Made by a program: the position numbers and the translations under genes. A stretch of DNA of 64,000 nucleotides. Source: Antedon mediterranea (taxonomy: Eukaryota; Echinodermata; Crinoidea; Comatulida; Antedonidae). The stretch spans positions 24,832,101 to 24,896,100 of the forward strand of contig NC_092677.1 of assembly GCF_964355755.1 (NCBI RefSeq), read 5' to 3'. Positions within the stretch are counted from its first letter, which is position 1. Every line of letters starts with the position of its first letter. Below, piece after piece: positions 35,534-46,049 of the stretch. The notes under the pieces are model-generated. The model saw only the letters and a program-made list of their open reading frames with translations. It did no database searches and was not told the DNA's origin.

Positions 35534-36786
35534 AATAGTTAGAAGCCAGCAGCCGATAATTTGTGAAAAATTATGAATTAAAAATGTTCATTACATTAAA
35601 ATCAATCAGTAGGCCTACATCGACTGATAGAAACTAGCAACAGCATTTCATTCAGCTTGTGAATACTGTATACTAGAAGCATTGATGCGCATCAAAATAT
35701 AATCAATATAATAACCATTGATTTATTCTTTAGTGCCGAGTGTTTACTGGCTACCTGGGCGGAGAGTACCTTTTATTTACTAAGCGCCTTTTAAGCGCTA
35801 TACAGAGTTAATTTAAACAAGTCTAACTTTCATACATTACTTTGGAAACAAGTGACGTTTTTTAAATAATTGAGAATTAAGACTAAAGCTGTAATTACTT
35901 CTATTTTTTACATCAATTGAGGACCATGGAGAGAGAAAATACACTCACCAAAAACCTGTTTAGTGACATAGTATTAACGGAAATTCTAGCAAAATCAACA
36001 CACACACACACATTGAGAGCTGATATTAAATTAGCTAAGTCTTCAGTGACAGGGACTACAGGTTTTTTTTCCCCAAGTTCAACTCTCGTCAAAGGGAGAC
36101 TTTATTCTGTAGGCCTATATAGGCAACGTGGCCTTAAAACATAAACATTTCTTAGTGACTGTGGCAAATAAAATGTTCGTTTCTTGACAGCACATACAAC
36201 AACATTTGCTAATAACTTAATCGTATTTGGGTTTGTAGACCTAAATAATGAAACAAAGTAGAACATATTTGAAATATAATTTGGAATGCGACTATTTCTT
36301 TCTTGATTATATTCTTCTTTGTTATAATGTCTCCAAATACGTTCCGGGTCGGGCACATTCATCTATTTGCCTATTTGGGCTTCTAAATTCAGAATACCAA
36401 GTCTTGCTTTAGTTAACATAATGATGTGGAGTGGATTTTTCAATACAGAGAATAGTCTTACATTGTCGGTAAATGGAAAGGGATGCATAATTATTAATTG
36501 AATCTTGCCAGTTTTGTAGGTCAATATCCTTACATCTCTGGCTGAAAGTTGAAATAAAATACCGTACATAATATTTGTAGTGCCTTGGGCTAGCCATAGA
36601 TCACCGAAACCATATGCATAAAGATCACATTTTATTTGTAATTGTTGTTTCTGAGAAGCAGTTAAGGCCAGTTTACACAGACGAGCGGTACATTTAAGGT
36701 TACTTACCCGGATAAGTTTGTTTTTTTTTATTGGAAAAGTTAACGCTAACTTTTGATAACATGGTAGGGATCTAACTTACCCGGGT
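35534..36786. other. Intergenic between array copies 3 and 4; no gene seen
   Basis: Contains a CA microsatellite at 35998-36013 and TAGGCCTA octamers near 35610 and 36111. The minus-strand frames at 36102-36362 and 36363-36569 have no recognisable domain, no paralogue in the window and no splice context. Confidence 0.45.
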
Positions 36787-37303
36787 AAGCAAGCCGGCTG
36801 GACCGGCTTATAATAGACACGGCCACACATAAAACAGAGGGCGCTCACCAAACTAAATACAGTACACGAATCTGAATGAACGTTGAGTTGCGCCACCACA
36901 GATAGCTGACCTGTATATTATGTTGTAAAGTAAGACTGGAGATAATACACTACATATCTATTTGCTGTGCAAGCAATGTTTTAATCTTTTTAGTACAAAG
37001 GCATATTTGATAAAATCCTTATGTAAACATAACACAACTAGACCTACATCACGACAAATTTAACCCAATATGTAACCATTCATTTATTAGTAATTTATTA
37101 GTACTATATTCAAATTATAATGCAATACCATTCTTGACCTTAAATAATATATTTCTAAATTTACATACTCTTGGTTTAATATTTATATATAATATATATA
37201 ATAATTTTTGGCAAATACTTTTTTGTTATTCCTCATCCGTGACTCGTTAAAAATAAAATACTAACTTATAGTCTGAAGTGATGATATTTAGTCTACGTTA
37301 TTA

Positions 37304-38191
37304 TTAGTCTTTCTTGAAAATCATAAACTGCATGTCCAGCAACTTCTGATAATTATAAACACCATACCGCTGTACAAGTTCATCAAGATAGTCTTCGTCT
37401 GGAACAGGGTTGAACTGATTCTCTTTGTACTTTTTAATAACTTTAAATCCTGAAGCAGAAGCAATTTCTAAAAGGACTTCAGTATTTCCACCACTAAGGT
37501 TATCTCCGTAGATCAAGTAAGAACTCCTTGATGCATTACGCAGAAGACACTTCAGGTTGTGCTTGAAATGTCGCAGGCCCTTAGCAGCGCTCACAAACTT
37601 GTACATCAGTATGATATCCGCTTCGGATACGCGGGATTTGATCCCTTCCGTGGCAAGGCAGTTGATATCTTGTCGACGGTACCGTATATGGATTCGATCG
37701 GAATCAGTAGGTCTCAGTTGGTCTTTAACGGCACGCCAGGCTCCTTTCCATCTTCGGTATTTATCGATAACCGTAGCATCAAGAACTACGTTTCTGCTTC
37801 TTCGTTTTAGAAAACTCTGCAGATAGATATACAAGCCAAGTACATCTGTTCCTGGACCACCTCCAATAGAGCACACCTTCAGGTTCAAGTCTCCTTCTTC
37901 GCCTTCTTGATGCCAAACTGAAGGGTCTAAATTCAGCCTATGAATTCCATATCCAACAGAATAGCAAAGAGCACTGAAGTACTGAAACATGTACGCCGCC
38001 TGGTATCTCCGATCGTTGAAATCAACTGAACTGCTCCGAGATAAAGCCCGATTATCCGTGTACGACTTCGACAATTCAATTATGACATCGTGCATATCTT
38101 TATCGCTTATTTTACACTTGTTTTTCTTTTCATATTTTCGTATCAAAGCCAAATGAGCTTCACGAGCAATGAGCAACACTGATTTTTCCAT
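37304..38191 (-). CDS. Methyltransferase-like protein, array copy 4 (intact)
   Basis: 295 aa, the recent duplicate of copy 1; the proteins differ at about 20 positions, for example ARHIDTDM-type changes near residue 30 and QRYGVYNY for QRYEYNY near the end. Motif I VCSIGGGPGTD, DATVIDKY, ADIILMYKFVSA and SYLIYGDN are all kept, and indels are in frame. Preservation of both frames since duplication suggests, but does not prove, that they are still under selection. Its ATG lies 48 bp below a TATAAAGGC box. Confidence 0.8.
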   Translation of the reverse strand: MEKSVLLIAREAHLALIRKYEKKNKCKISDKDMHDVIIELSKSYTDNRALSRSSSVDFNDRRYQAAYMFQYFSALCYSVGYGIHRLNLDPSVWHQEGEEGDLNLKVCSIGGGPGTDVLGLYIYLQSFLKRRSRNVVLDATVIDKYRRWKGAWRAVKDQLRPTDSDRIHIRYRRQDINCLATEGIKSRVSEADIILMYKFVSAAKGLRHFKHNLKCLLRNASRSSYLIYGDNLSGGNTEVLLEIASASGFKVIKKYKENQFNPVPDEDYLDELVQRYGVYNYQKLLDMQFMIFKKD

Positions 38192-38230
38192 CTTGTAGGC
38201 TTACCGCTTAGGGCCTAAATGAATTTTCCC

Positions 38231-38239
38231 GCCTTTATA
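38231..38239 (-). promoter_or_regulatory. TATA-like box of array copy 4
   Basis: TATAAAGGC, first T 48 bp before the ATG, matching the box before copy 1. A second CGCCTTTATAATC word lies further out at about 38279-38291. Confidence 0.5.
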
Positions 38240-38751
38240 ATCTGATACGGACCGCTTAATAACTGAAATTGAATTACCCGCCTTTATAATCACACGTCAC
38301 GAGTAATATTCTATTATTAGAAATATGGAATTTCCAAAATGATCGTTTTAGTTTCATGACGTCATAGTATTGATCGATAACAGCATAAGCGTTCTAATAT
38401 CTATCCATTATCAATAACGTGAAAACGATTATAATACGTGTCGGTAATACATCAATATAATACATCAATATAACTAAAGTTATACTGAAATAATCAGTGA
38501 CCATTTTTTTTAAAGTAAGCTAAATAACTTACATGACGTAGGTCTAATCGGTTTCAAACAGAAAACATGTTTTTCGCATTAAATCGCACAACTCCATCGT
38601 GAAATAATAGCTAGAACATTCATATATATATATAGGCCAATATTTGTAAAAGTTTTATATATTTTTTATTATATGTGAGCCGGCATTTCAACATTTATGA
38701 CGGTGATGCTGCAGCCGCCTTTATTTTAATTCTTCTACATAATTTACCATA

Positions 38752-39666
38752 CTATGTTTTGGTCCAAAGCATAAATTTCATATGTAGTTTTCGTTGGTAA
38801 TTGAATTTGTAACGCTTTTCAAGATTAGGCCTACCTAGATATGATTTCAAACGACGAAGTCTAATGAAATTCTTCTTTATTTGCTGTTTGAGTTTGAACT
38901 CGGCTTCGTTGGCAATTTTCTTGATGATTCGATTACACGAGCCCCATGAATTGTCACCGTAAATCAAGTACGATTTGTGGGGCGCATTGTGGAGAAGTTC
39001 TGTCAAGTTTCTCTCGAAATTAGGCAGTCCATCAACAGCGCTTACAACCTTGAATAACATGATAACATTCGCTTTGGAGATGCATGATGTTACCTCGTCT
39101 GTCAGAGGGTCATTGATATCATGTTCAATGTACTTAATATAAATCTCCAGATCAGAATCAATACAATTCAATTTCTTCTGAAATTCTATCAATACCTGCT
39201 CCCAACCATCGAATTTGTCAATAATCGTAGCGTTAAGAATCAGTTTTCTGTCTGGAAATAAACCTCGTAAGTAAATATATAATCCAAGTACATCGGTTCC
39301 TGGGCCACCACCAATAGAGACGACATTTAGCCTTAATGCTTTCCTATTTCGTTGCCAAACCGAAGATTCTAAATCGAACAATGGAGTGTTGAAATCTTCT
39401 GACATAATACCCAGTCCAAAAGTAACTGAATAGCAAAATGCTGGGAAGTATAGAAACAGATAGGCTGCTTGGTATCTGCGATCGTTGAAATCAACCGACT
39501 CACCTTTTTTCAGACGATCACCCTTATACGATTCACACAAATCACGTATAAGTGTACCAACATCTTCGTAGCTTAATGTATAGTTCATGTCATATTCATA
39601 TTCTTCGAGCAAAGACAAGTGAACACGACGAGAAAAAGTAAATAGTGTTCGGTCCCAGTCTTCCAT
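38752..39666 (-). CDS. Methyltransferase-like protein, array copy 5 (intact)
   Basis: 304 aa from the ATG at 39666; the open frame extends upstream only through non-ATG codons. Motif I reads VVSIGGGPGTD (115-125), with Val for the usual Cys. NATIIDKFDGW, HDINDP, VIMLFKVVSAVDGL, SYLIYGDN and FMLWTK follow. Closest relative is copy 7: both have the LFLYFPAFCYSVTFGLGIMSE stretch and the motif I Val. N-terminal acidic insert EEYEYDMNY. A TATTTATTATA box lies only 29 bp before the ATG. Confidence 0.8.
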   Translation of the reverse strand: MEDWDRTLFTFSRRVHLSLLEEYEYDMNYTLSYEDVGTLIRDLCESYKGDRLKKGESVDFNDRRYQAAYLFLYFPAFCYSVTFGLGIMSEDFNTPLFDLESSVWQRNRKALRLNVVSIGGGPGTDVLGLYIYLRGLFPDRKLILNATIIDKFDGWEQVLIEFQKKLNCIDSDLEIYIKYIEHDINDPLTDEVTSCISKANVIMLFKVVSAVDGLPNFERNLTELLHNAPHKSYLIYGDNSWGSCNRIIKKIANEAEFKLKQQIKKNFIRLRRLKSYLGRPNLEKRYKFNYQRKLHMKFMLWTKT

Positions 39667-39684
39667 TTTGCCACGTATGATGTG

Positions 39685-39695
39685 TATAATAAATA
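39685..39695 (-). promoter_or_regulatory. TATA-like box of array copy 5
   Basis: TATTTATTATA, first T 29 bp upstream of the ATG, which would place the transcription start at or just after the start codon at standard spacing. Confidence 0.4.
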
Positions 39696-39699
39696 CCAC

Positions 39700-41253
39700 T
39701 TCGCGCCAATAGGTTCACGGATGAATAAACGTTATGTTTAAAATGACATCTATATATAAATTTACGTAAGGGCAAAATTCGGTAAATCGCGCGTTATTTC
39801 TAGAATGTTTACTCGATGGTATTTAAAGTTGGTTAGAATCTCGGTACTGATTTTAACCACCTGATGTAACCCGGTTTACTAATTAAATTTAGTTAGATAA
39901 TTAGTTATTGACAATTAAAACGAATTTAAGTTCAACGATCTGCCCCAAATAGGGGTGTTTTCCGATCGTGGTATACACTGTCTAATGGATGTCTTCTTGA
40001 CCCCTTCTTGAAAAACACCTGCACACAATAATACGAAGATGATTCGCATTTTCCTATCTCCTCCTACGATAATTGTTTTTAATAGCTGAAAACCGGTTGA
40101 ACAGCTCGAGTACAGTATCATAATGTTGAAGACAGGCCGTAAAAAAATTATTTTGATAGATTTAATATACGTTTATACAAATGTATTGATCTGCGATAAA
40201 TGGAACATTCCAATCTCTGTTCCACAAGTGTCTATTCCCTCAGGCGTCGTAAAGACAAGTACTGTACAGTCATAACAGAAATTCGATCCATTTTATACAA
40301 TCTGTGCTGCAGAGGTTGGATATACTGTAGGTGTTTTTTTAACGGATAATGAGCTAGCCTTTCCAGTCGCCGTCTATTATGTACAATCATCTTTATTATT
40401 GCAGTTAAACCACCACCCACACCACCACCCTCCCCCTCACTGGCATGAGTAGCGTTGTAAAGCCAGTAGAGGATAGACCTACAGTACAAAGGATCACATG
40501 CCCTAAACGCAGAACAACTTTGGTGGTTAGGAACCTGCAACGTAAGTATGAATTGGCTCTAAGAAACAATTGAAAACCATTAGACCTACTAATTAAGTTG
40601 AGTTAGATAATTATTTATTGACGATTAAAGCGAATTTACGATTTCCCCGGAATAGAGGTGTTTACTTTATTACTGACAGTTCCTTCTGAACGTTTATATT
40701 AAATAATAATGTAATTACTGTACAAAAAATATAAACATCGTATTAGTGATGTATCGTTACATGTACTGTACTATTTCAATCGACTATACGGTGACAGTTT
40801 CAACAAAGTATTTTAATACTTTGTAAAAATGTTTTAAAAATAGCAATGTTTTACTGTGTTTAGTCATGGACGTATAAATACCTCCATGGTTTAGTGGTAT
40901 ATTATTTGTAAAAAAAATTGTTCGTCTTTGCACCCATCCTCTTCCCCATCCATCAACCCTCATGTTGCATACAAAACACAAATTCAGTTTGTTGTTTCAA
41001 AACAATTGGTCTTATTTTGTGACAAGTTTCTCTTCTGGAAGTAATTTCCAGGGTGCCAATTTTAGTTGAGTACATAAATCACCGTGTCTATTTATTCGTT
41101 CCTGTAAACGACATGTATTATTGTCCTGCATGTACATTTGAAGTCGCAAGTTTTTTAACACTGAAATTACTATGCATTCGAGAACCATCTGTGGGCACGA
41201 CCTAGATGGTACGCGAGCGTAAATTAATGATTTTCAGACTTTTCGTCACGTCA
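39700..41253. other. Intergenic between array copies 5 and 6; no gene seen
   Basis: Two related stretches (about 39868-39925 and 40575-40635) share GTTAGATAATTA...TTATTGAC and AAGCGAATTTA words, and a weaker third lies at about 44280-44320; these look like copies of the upstream flank of array genes. The frames at 40232-40540 and 40784-40981 have no recognisable motif. Confidence 0.45.
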
Positions 41254-42147
41254 CTAATACATGTATAAATCTTTTTTTTGCCAAAGCATATAACACATGG
41301 TGAGCCTCTTTTGATAACCAACGTAGTAATAGTCTTCAAGCAGATTAAGGTAACGTCTGTCAGCTTTTGGTAGATTACAACCCTTTATAGTCATTGTTTT
41401 AGGATATGTAAGCATCCTAAATCCGGCATGTGATGCCATTTTTTCAACAGTAACTTGTAATTTTCTGCTTATCCCATCCCCGTATATCAAGTACGCATTT
41501 GGGCGCGCTTCTTCGAGGAGATAAGTCAACATGTTCCCGATATTTCGAAGGCCTTTAACTGCGCTTACAAACTTGTATAGCAGTATAACATCTGCATTAT
41601 AGATATCATTACGGACATGATATTTTGCCTCTTTAGTGATATCGTGTCTGATATACCGCATCTGGATCCGAGAAGAATCCACATAATCTAGAACGGCACC
41701 CCAGGCTTCTTTCCAATCATATTTATCAATTACAGTAGCATCCAATTTCACATTTATGTTTTCGTTACGCAGGTACATATATAATCCAAGTAAATCAGTT
41801 CCTGGACCTCCTCCAATCGAACAAACCTTTAATGTTGTAGGCCGCCTATGTACACCATTTTGTCGAAAAATGTCCTTAAGATACCATTTGAAATTCAAGT
41901 TTTGAAGTACAATTTCAACTGAATGACAAATTGCTGGAAAGTACAGATACATATATGCTGCTTGATATAGTGAGTCGTTAAAATTAACTGAGTCACTGTT
42001 CTTCAGCCTGGTACCTTGGTATGATTCAGACAACGTTCGTATACATTTCTCTATTTCATCATCGCTTATTTCACAATTGTTTTCCTCTTCACACTTTTGG
42101 AGCAATGATAAATGAGCATAATAAGAAATTTCTGGTACCGACTTCAT
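41254..42147 (-). CDS. Methyltransferase-like protein, array copy 6 (intact)
   Basis: 297 aa. Motif I VCSIGGGPGTD at 108-118, DATVIDKYDW, HDITKEA, VILLYKFVSAVKGL, AYLIYGDG (Asn of GDN replaced by Gly) and CYMLWQKK. The N-terminus MKSVPEISYYAHLSLL aligns with copies 1 and 4. It is one of the more diverged members, with a Lys-rich tail DLYMY after the last strand. Its start codon is the last of six ATGs in a 14-nt repeat, described separately. Confidence 0.8.
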   Translation of the reverse strand: MKSVPEISYYAHLSLLQKCEEENNCEISDDEIEKCIRTLSESYQGTRLKNSDSVNFNDSLYQAAYMYLYFPAICHSVEIVLQNLNFKWYLKDIFRQNGVHRRPTTLKVCSIGGGPGTDLLGLYMYLRNENINVKLDATVIDKYDWKEAWGAVLDYVDSSRIQMRYIRHDITKEAKYHVRNDIYNADVILLYKFVSAVKGLRNIGNMLTYLLEEARPNAYLIYGDGISRKLQVTVEKMASHAGFRMLTYPKTMTIKGCNLPKADRRYLNLLEDYYYVGYQKRLTMCYMLWQKKDLYMY

Positions 42148-42217
42148 TTTACCGACTGCATTTTACCAACTTCATTTTACCGACTGCATTTTACCAACTT
42201 CATTTTACCGACTGCAT
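42134..42217 (-). promoter_or_regulatory. Six-ATG, 14-nt tandem repeat at the start of array copy 6
   Basis: On the minus strand ATGs begin at 42217, 42203, 42189, 42175, 42161 and 42147 (the gene's own), spaced exactly 14 nt, in alternating ATGCAGTCGGTAAA and ATGAAGTTGGTAAA units. The first kind encodes MQSVK then a TGA that overlaps the next ATG as ATGA. The second encodes MKLVKCSR then TAA. If transcribed, the leader holds five tiny upstream ORFs. Confidence 0.6.
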
Positions 42218-42936
42218 TTCTCATAACAAAACGGGAACTGAGAGAGTGTGTGTGTGTGTGACAAATATAACTTTTTGGTTTTTACAAAAGGTCTTATTAT
42301 AGGGCATAGGCCTAAGGCATGTTATGAACAATACTGTACTATTTTACTAACATAATAAGGCCATTATTGTTGTTTCTCTCTAAAGAATATCGTCACCATT
42401 AAATGCACATGTGACAAAACAGTGGAAAATAATATTATTGTGTTGTTGAGTCGATTCGCGTTATTCTTGGTCAATAGGCAAATTCCGTGATAAGCCTATC
42501 GTGCCAAAAATCAGTGTGGAGGGTGCTGTTATCAATGTCATTACAATTGCTTTTATATTCAACGATATCAAAATATTTCTAAATCAATATATGATATATA
42601 TATGATATTGATTCAATTTTTCGTATCTTTTTCGGACCAACATCACAGGTTTTTCTTTTACCTGATTGTGAAATCCTGTATAAATATGTTGTTAAATAAA
42701 TAAAATAGTCCTATAGTAGAATAGTACAGTTCTATATATGTATAATTCACTATTATAGATAATCAAAATAATAATAGCCTGGATTTTTAAAGGGCCTATG
42801 TTGTGAAAAACCTCTAAGCGATGTACAAAAAAGCTAAAACTAAACTCTCTCGTCGCTAACTATGGTTCGGTCTAAATTTATATATGAATCTTGTCCAAAA
42901 TATATGAAAAAAGATGAGTATTTCCTGATGGTTTCA
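42218..42936. other. Intergenic, no gene seen
   Basis: TG microsatellite at about 42245-42260, a TAGGCCTA-type octamer near 42305, then AT-rich sequence. No supported gene. Confidence 0.5.
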
Positions 42937-43172
42937 TTAAACTACGGTAGCTTTTCTTTCTTCAAACACATAACACTCATATCTATAGCCAGTGTTGATG
43001 CCTTCTATTAAATATTCCATCTCTAAAATATCAAGATAGTCCCTTCTATCTGAAATCGGACATTTATTGTTAAAAATTGTAGATTTTTCATGCTTTAAAT
43101 CCAGCAATTCTGGCAACAGTTCGAAATAAAAAAGTAAAGTAAAATTACCCTCACTGTTGTCGCCGTAGATCA
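42937..43172 (-). pseudogene. C-terminal relic of an array gene
   Basis: The minus strand keeps LIYGDNSEGN (beta-5 motif) and a LDLKHEKSTIF...EYLIEGINTGYRYEC stretch that matches the C-terminal third of the family. There is no motif I, and upstream codons (KKCRRGSGGVSRF) do not align. It sits immediately downstream of copy 7. Confidence 0.65.
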
Positions 43173-43235
43173 ATTGCAAGAGTATGAACCTGGACACGCC
43201 TCCGCTACCCCTCCTACACTTTTTTAACATTTCTT

Positions 43236-44138
43236 TCATGGTTTTGTCCAAAACATAAAGGACATTTTTATATTTCGCTGGGAATTGAAATCATAATCGC
43301 ATTCAAGATCCTTGAGGTATGAATGCCTATCAAATGTAAGATCCTTTTTTTTCTCGTCCATTTTTAGTTGAAATTCGGCATCATTAGCAATTTTCTTGAT
43401 GGTTTGATTACATGAGCCCCATGAATTGTCCCCGTAAATCAAGTACGAGTTGTGAGGAGCTTTCTTGAGAAGATCAGTAGAGTTTCCCTCGAAGTTAGGC
43501 AGTCCATCAACAGCGCTTACAACCTTGAATAACATGATAACATTCGCTTTGGAGATGCATGATGTTACCTCGTCTGTCAGAGGTTCATTGACATCATGTT
43601 CAATGTACTTAATATTAATCTTATCAGAACTTAGGTTTAACTTCTTCTGAAAGGCTATCCAAATTCGCTCCCAACCATCGAATTTGTCAATAATCGTAGC
43701 GTTAAGAATCAGTTTTCTGTCTGTAGATAAACCTCGTAAGTAAATATATAATCCAAGTACATCGGTTCCTGGACCACCACCAATGGAGACGACATTTAGA
43801 CTTAAAACACGTTGATTTCTATTTCTTTGCCAAACCGAAGATTCAAAATCGAACAATGGAGTGTTCTGATCTTCTGACATAATACCCAGTCCAAATGTAA
43901 CAGAATAGCAAAATGCTGGGAAGTATAGAAACAGATAGGCTGCTTGGTATCTGCGATCGTTGAAATTAACCGACTTACTCTTTTTCAAAAGATAACCTTT
44001 ATACGATTCACACAATTCCTCTAAAAGTGTACGAACATCGTTCCAGCTTAATGTACAGTTCATTTCACGTTCATATTTAGCGAGCAAAGACAAGTGAACA
44101 CAACGAGAAATTTTAAACAGTGGGTCTAACTTTTCCAT
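43236..44138 (-). CDS. Methyltransferase-like protein, array copy 7 (intact)
   Basis: 300 aa, sister of copy 5. Motif I VVSIGGGPGTD at 116-126 with Val for Cys, NATIIDKFDGW, HDVNEP, VIMLFKVVSAVDGL, SYLIYGDN and SFMFWTKP at the end. The duplication with copy 5 also covers part of the promoter. TATTTATAAA begins 32 bp before the ATG, so a standard start site would fall at the start codon. A Ser replaces Leu in the FEGNSTDLL block. The stop lies within 100 bp of a relic of another copy. Confidence 0.8.
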   Translation of the reverse strand: MEKLDPLFKISRCVHLSLLAKYEREMNCTLSWNDVRTLLEELCESYKGYLLKKSKSVNFNDRRYQAAYLFLYFPAFCYSVTFGLGIMSEDQNTPLFDFESSVWQRNRNQRVLSLNVVSIGGGPGTDVLGLYIYLRGLSTDRKLILNATIIDKFDGWERIWIAFQKKLNLSSDKINIKYIEHDVNEPLTDEVTSCISKANVIMLFKVVSAVDGLPNFEGNSTDLLKKAPHNSYLIYGDNSWGSCNQTIKKIANDAEFQLKMDEKKKDLTFDRHSYLKDLECDYDFNSQRNIKMSFMFWTKP

Positions 44139-44160
44139 TTTTCGGACAGACGTAGAGATG

Positions 44161-44170
44161 TTTATAAATA
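44161..44170 (-). promoter_or_regulatory. TATA-like box of array copy 7
   Basis: TATTTATAAA, first T 32 bp before the ATG at 44138, the clearest case of a TATA box at leaderless distance in the array. Confidence 0.45.
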
Positions 44171-44634
44171 CCAGTCAGAGCCGGCCCAGATGCGATCTGG
44201 GTACTGTGTCAAATCCACGGATGAATACACGTTATGTAAAAATTACATGGGGCGTAACTTCCATATTATATAACGATTAGAATATATTATTGTTAACCAC
44301 TAAAGCGAAATACCGATGGTGTTTATGTTATGAATAACAGATTGAGACGAATTCAAATCTCATTTGGGTTGACTTAAATATGAACTCATTTTCACCATAG
44401 TTTATCAAAATGTTTCATGTTTGAAGAATGGGTACCGACAATACTAGAATTATGGATATGTTGGTGTGATAAATCAAATTTTAAAATAAAATATGATGCT
44501 GCTAAAAGTAACGGTACATAGATAACAACTGGTTGGGTTGAGAATAACCAAAGAGGGGGGAGATATGTCCTGAAGTGGAATGCTAAATCCCAAAGAAGAA
44601 GATTAATGATCACATTTCACATGTCATCATTATT

Positions 44635-44960
44635 AAGCACATTTCCTTTCTTTAAACAAATACAACTCCTATCAAGCCAATGCTGATGTATTCCATTATA
44701 TTTCTTCTCAGATTAGGCCTATGCAGCTAGCCTCTTCTATCTGGAATAGGAAATGTATTTGTTGTAAAAGCTGTAGGCATAGATTCCTCAAATTGTAAGT
44801 TTCTGGCTTTAAAGCCGGCATGCCTGGCAATATCTACACCGTCAGGTTTTGGTCGAAGTTCGGCAATCCTTTGACTCCGCCTACAAATTTTAACACGAGT
44901 ATAGGCTCTTTCACACCTGTTCCGAATGTCAATGCAATATTTCTATTGGCGCATAACCGC
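44635..44960 (-). pseudogene. Internally deleted relic of an array gene
   Basis: Reading down the minus strand: PILVLKFVGGVKGLPNFDQN (44835-44910) keeps the beta-4 block. The frame then breaks at an internal deletion that removes the YGDN region. GVDIARHAGFKARNLQFEE continues in another frame at about 44765-44840. A degenerate C-terminus follows to about 44640. Non-functional. Confidence 0.7.
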
Positions 44961-45139
44961 GAGGAGCGTCGTGAGAACGAAACATCCACATTCGATTTGA
45001 TTTGGCGAACAGTAAACATAATACAATTAAATAACAATTTTCTGTAGATGGAAACATAAATATAAATACAAAATTGATTTTAAAAAAAAATGTAATTGAT
45101 TTCAATAAAGATACAAAAGTCCAGTCTTCCTTAAACCCA

Positions 45140-45988
45140 TTATTGTTTCTTCCAAAGCATAAAGCTCATCTTCAATTTCTTCTGGTGATTCATACCATAT
45201 CTTTCATCAAAAAGACGTAGTCCGCCATCATCTGGAATTTCAAATTCCTCGTACAATGCTCTCTCTAAGCATATAAACCCTGCATCTTCCGCAATATGTC
45301 TAATTGAGTCAGTGAAACGACACTCACTGTTGCCACCGTAGATCATATGCGAATGTTGAGGCGCATTACGAAGGAGATCCGTCAGGTTTTTCTAGAAATG
45401 AGGTAAGGATTGAACTGCGCTTACAAAGTTGAACAGGAGTATAACATTCGCTTCAGAGACGCATCTTTTCACTATGTCTGTCGCAGGGGTGTTTATATCA
45501 TATCCAATGTACCCTTCCATATGGATCCGACCAGCTTCGACGGAATCCAAGTTCTGCTTAACGAAATTCCAGGCTTCTACCCATTCATAATATTTATCAA
45601 TAATCGTTGCGTTAAGACGGAAATCCCGGTGAACATTTTTGTCTTGCAGAAAACTGTGCATGTACCTGCAAAATCCAAGTACGTCAGTTCCGGGACCTCC
45701 TCCAATGGAACAAACATTCAGCTGTAGCGGTTCGTGCTGATCATTTTGGCTCCAAACAACAGATGGTAAATTAAACTTATCAAGTCCATACTTAACCGAA
45801 TGACAACAAGCTGGAAAGTAGAGATACACATATGAGGCTTGGTATCTGCATTTGTTATAAGGAATTTCAACATAGTTTGGATTAGTGTACGCTTCAGACA
45901 AAGATGTTATTATACCATTTATTTCATCGTCATTCAAAAGCAAATCCCGGTGAACATCGTTAGCAATTTCCAGCACTGATCTCTCCAT
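45140..45988 (-). pseudogene. Array copy 8 with a premature in-frame TAG
   Basis: The start MERSVLEIANDVHRDL and 198 codons are intact, with motif I VCSIGGGPGTD at 92-102, NATIIDKYYEW, GYIGYDINTPAT and VILLFNFVSAVQSL. A TAG at 45392-45394 then stands where relatives have Glu or Lys in the F-E-x-NLTDLL block. The same frame continues uninterrupted (KNLTDLLRNAP, MIYGGNS, FEIPDDGG, KMSFMLWKKQ) to a stop at 45140. YGGN replaces YGDN, a second change in a conserved motif. A single nonsense change in an otherwise good gene indicates recent loss; read-through or an assembly error is the alternative. Confidence 0.8.
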
Positions 45989-46021
45989 CGTGTTTGTATT
46001 TACGACGATAACGATTTTATC

Positions 46022-46030
46022 GGTTTTATA
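46022..46030 (-). promoter_or_regulatory. TATA-like box of array copy 8
   Basis: TATAAAACC, first T 42 bp upstream of the ATG at 45988. Confidence 0.4.
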
Positions 46031-46049
46031 ATACGTATAATACAGTATA

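Larger units (their letters stand above)
36787..38425. repeat. Segmental duplication, copy 2 (pairs with 24425-26030)
   Basis: Collinear with copy 1 from AGCAAGCCGGCTGGACCGGC to TAACAGCATAAGCGTTC, including array copy 4. Copy 1's left end abuts a MITE while copy 2's does not, which helps date the MITE cluster relative to the duplication. Confidence 0.85.

Noticed and set aside
42937-43251. Frame starting LDKTMKEMLKKCRR as a separate protein
   Set aside because: Only its second half aligns, to the C-terminal third of the array family; no motif I and no start, so it is called a relic.
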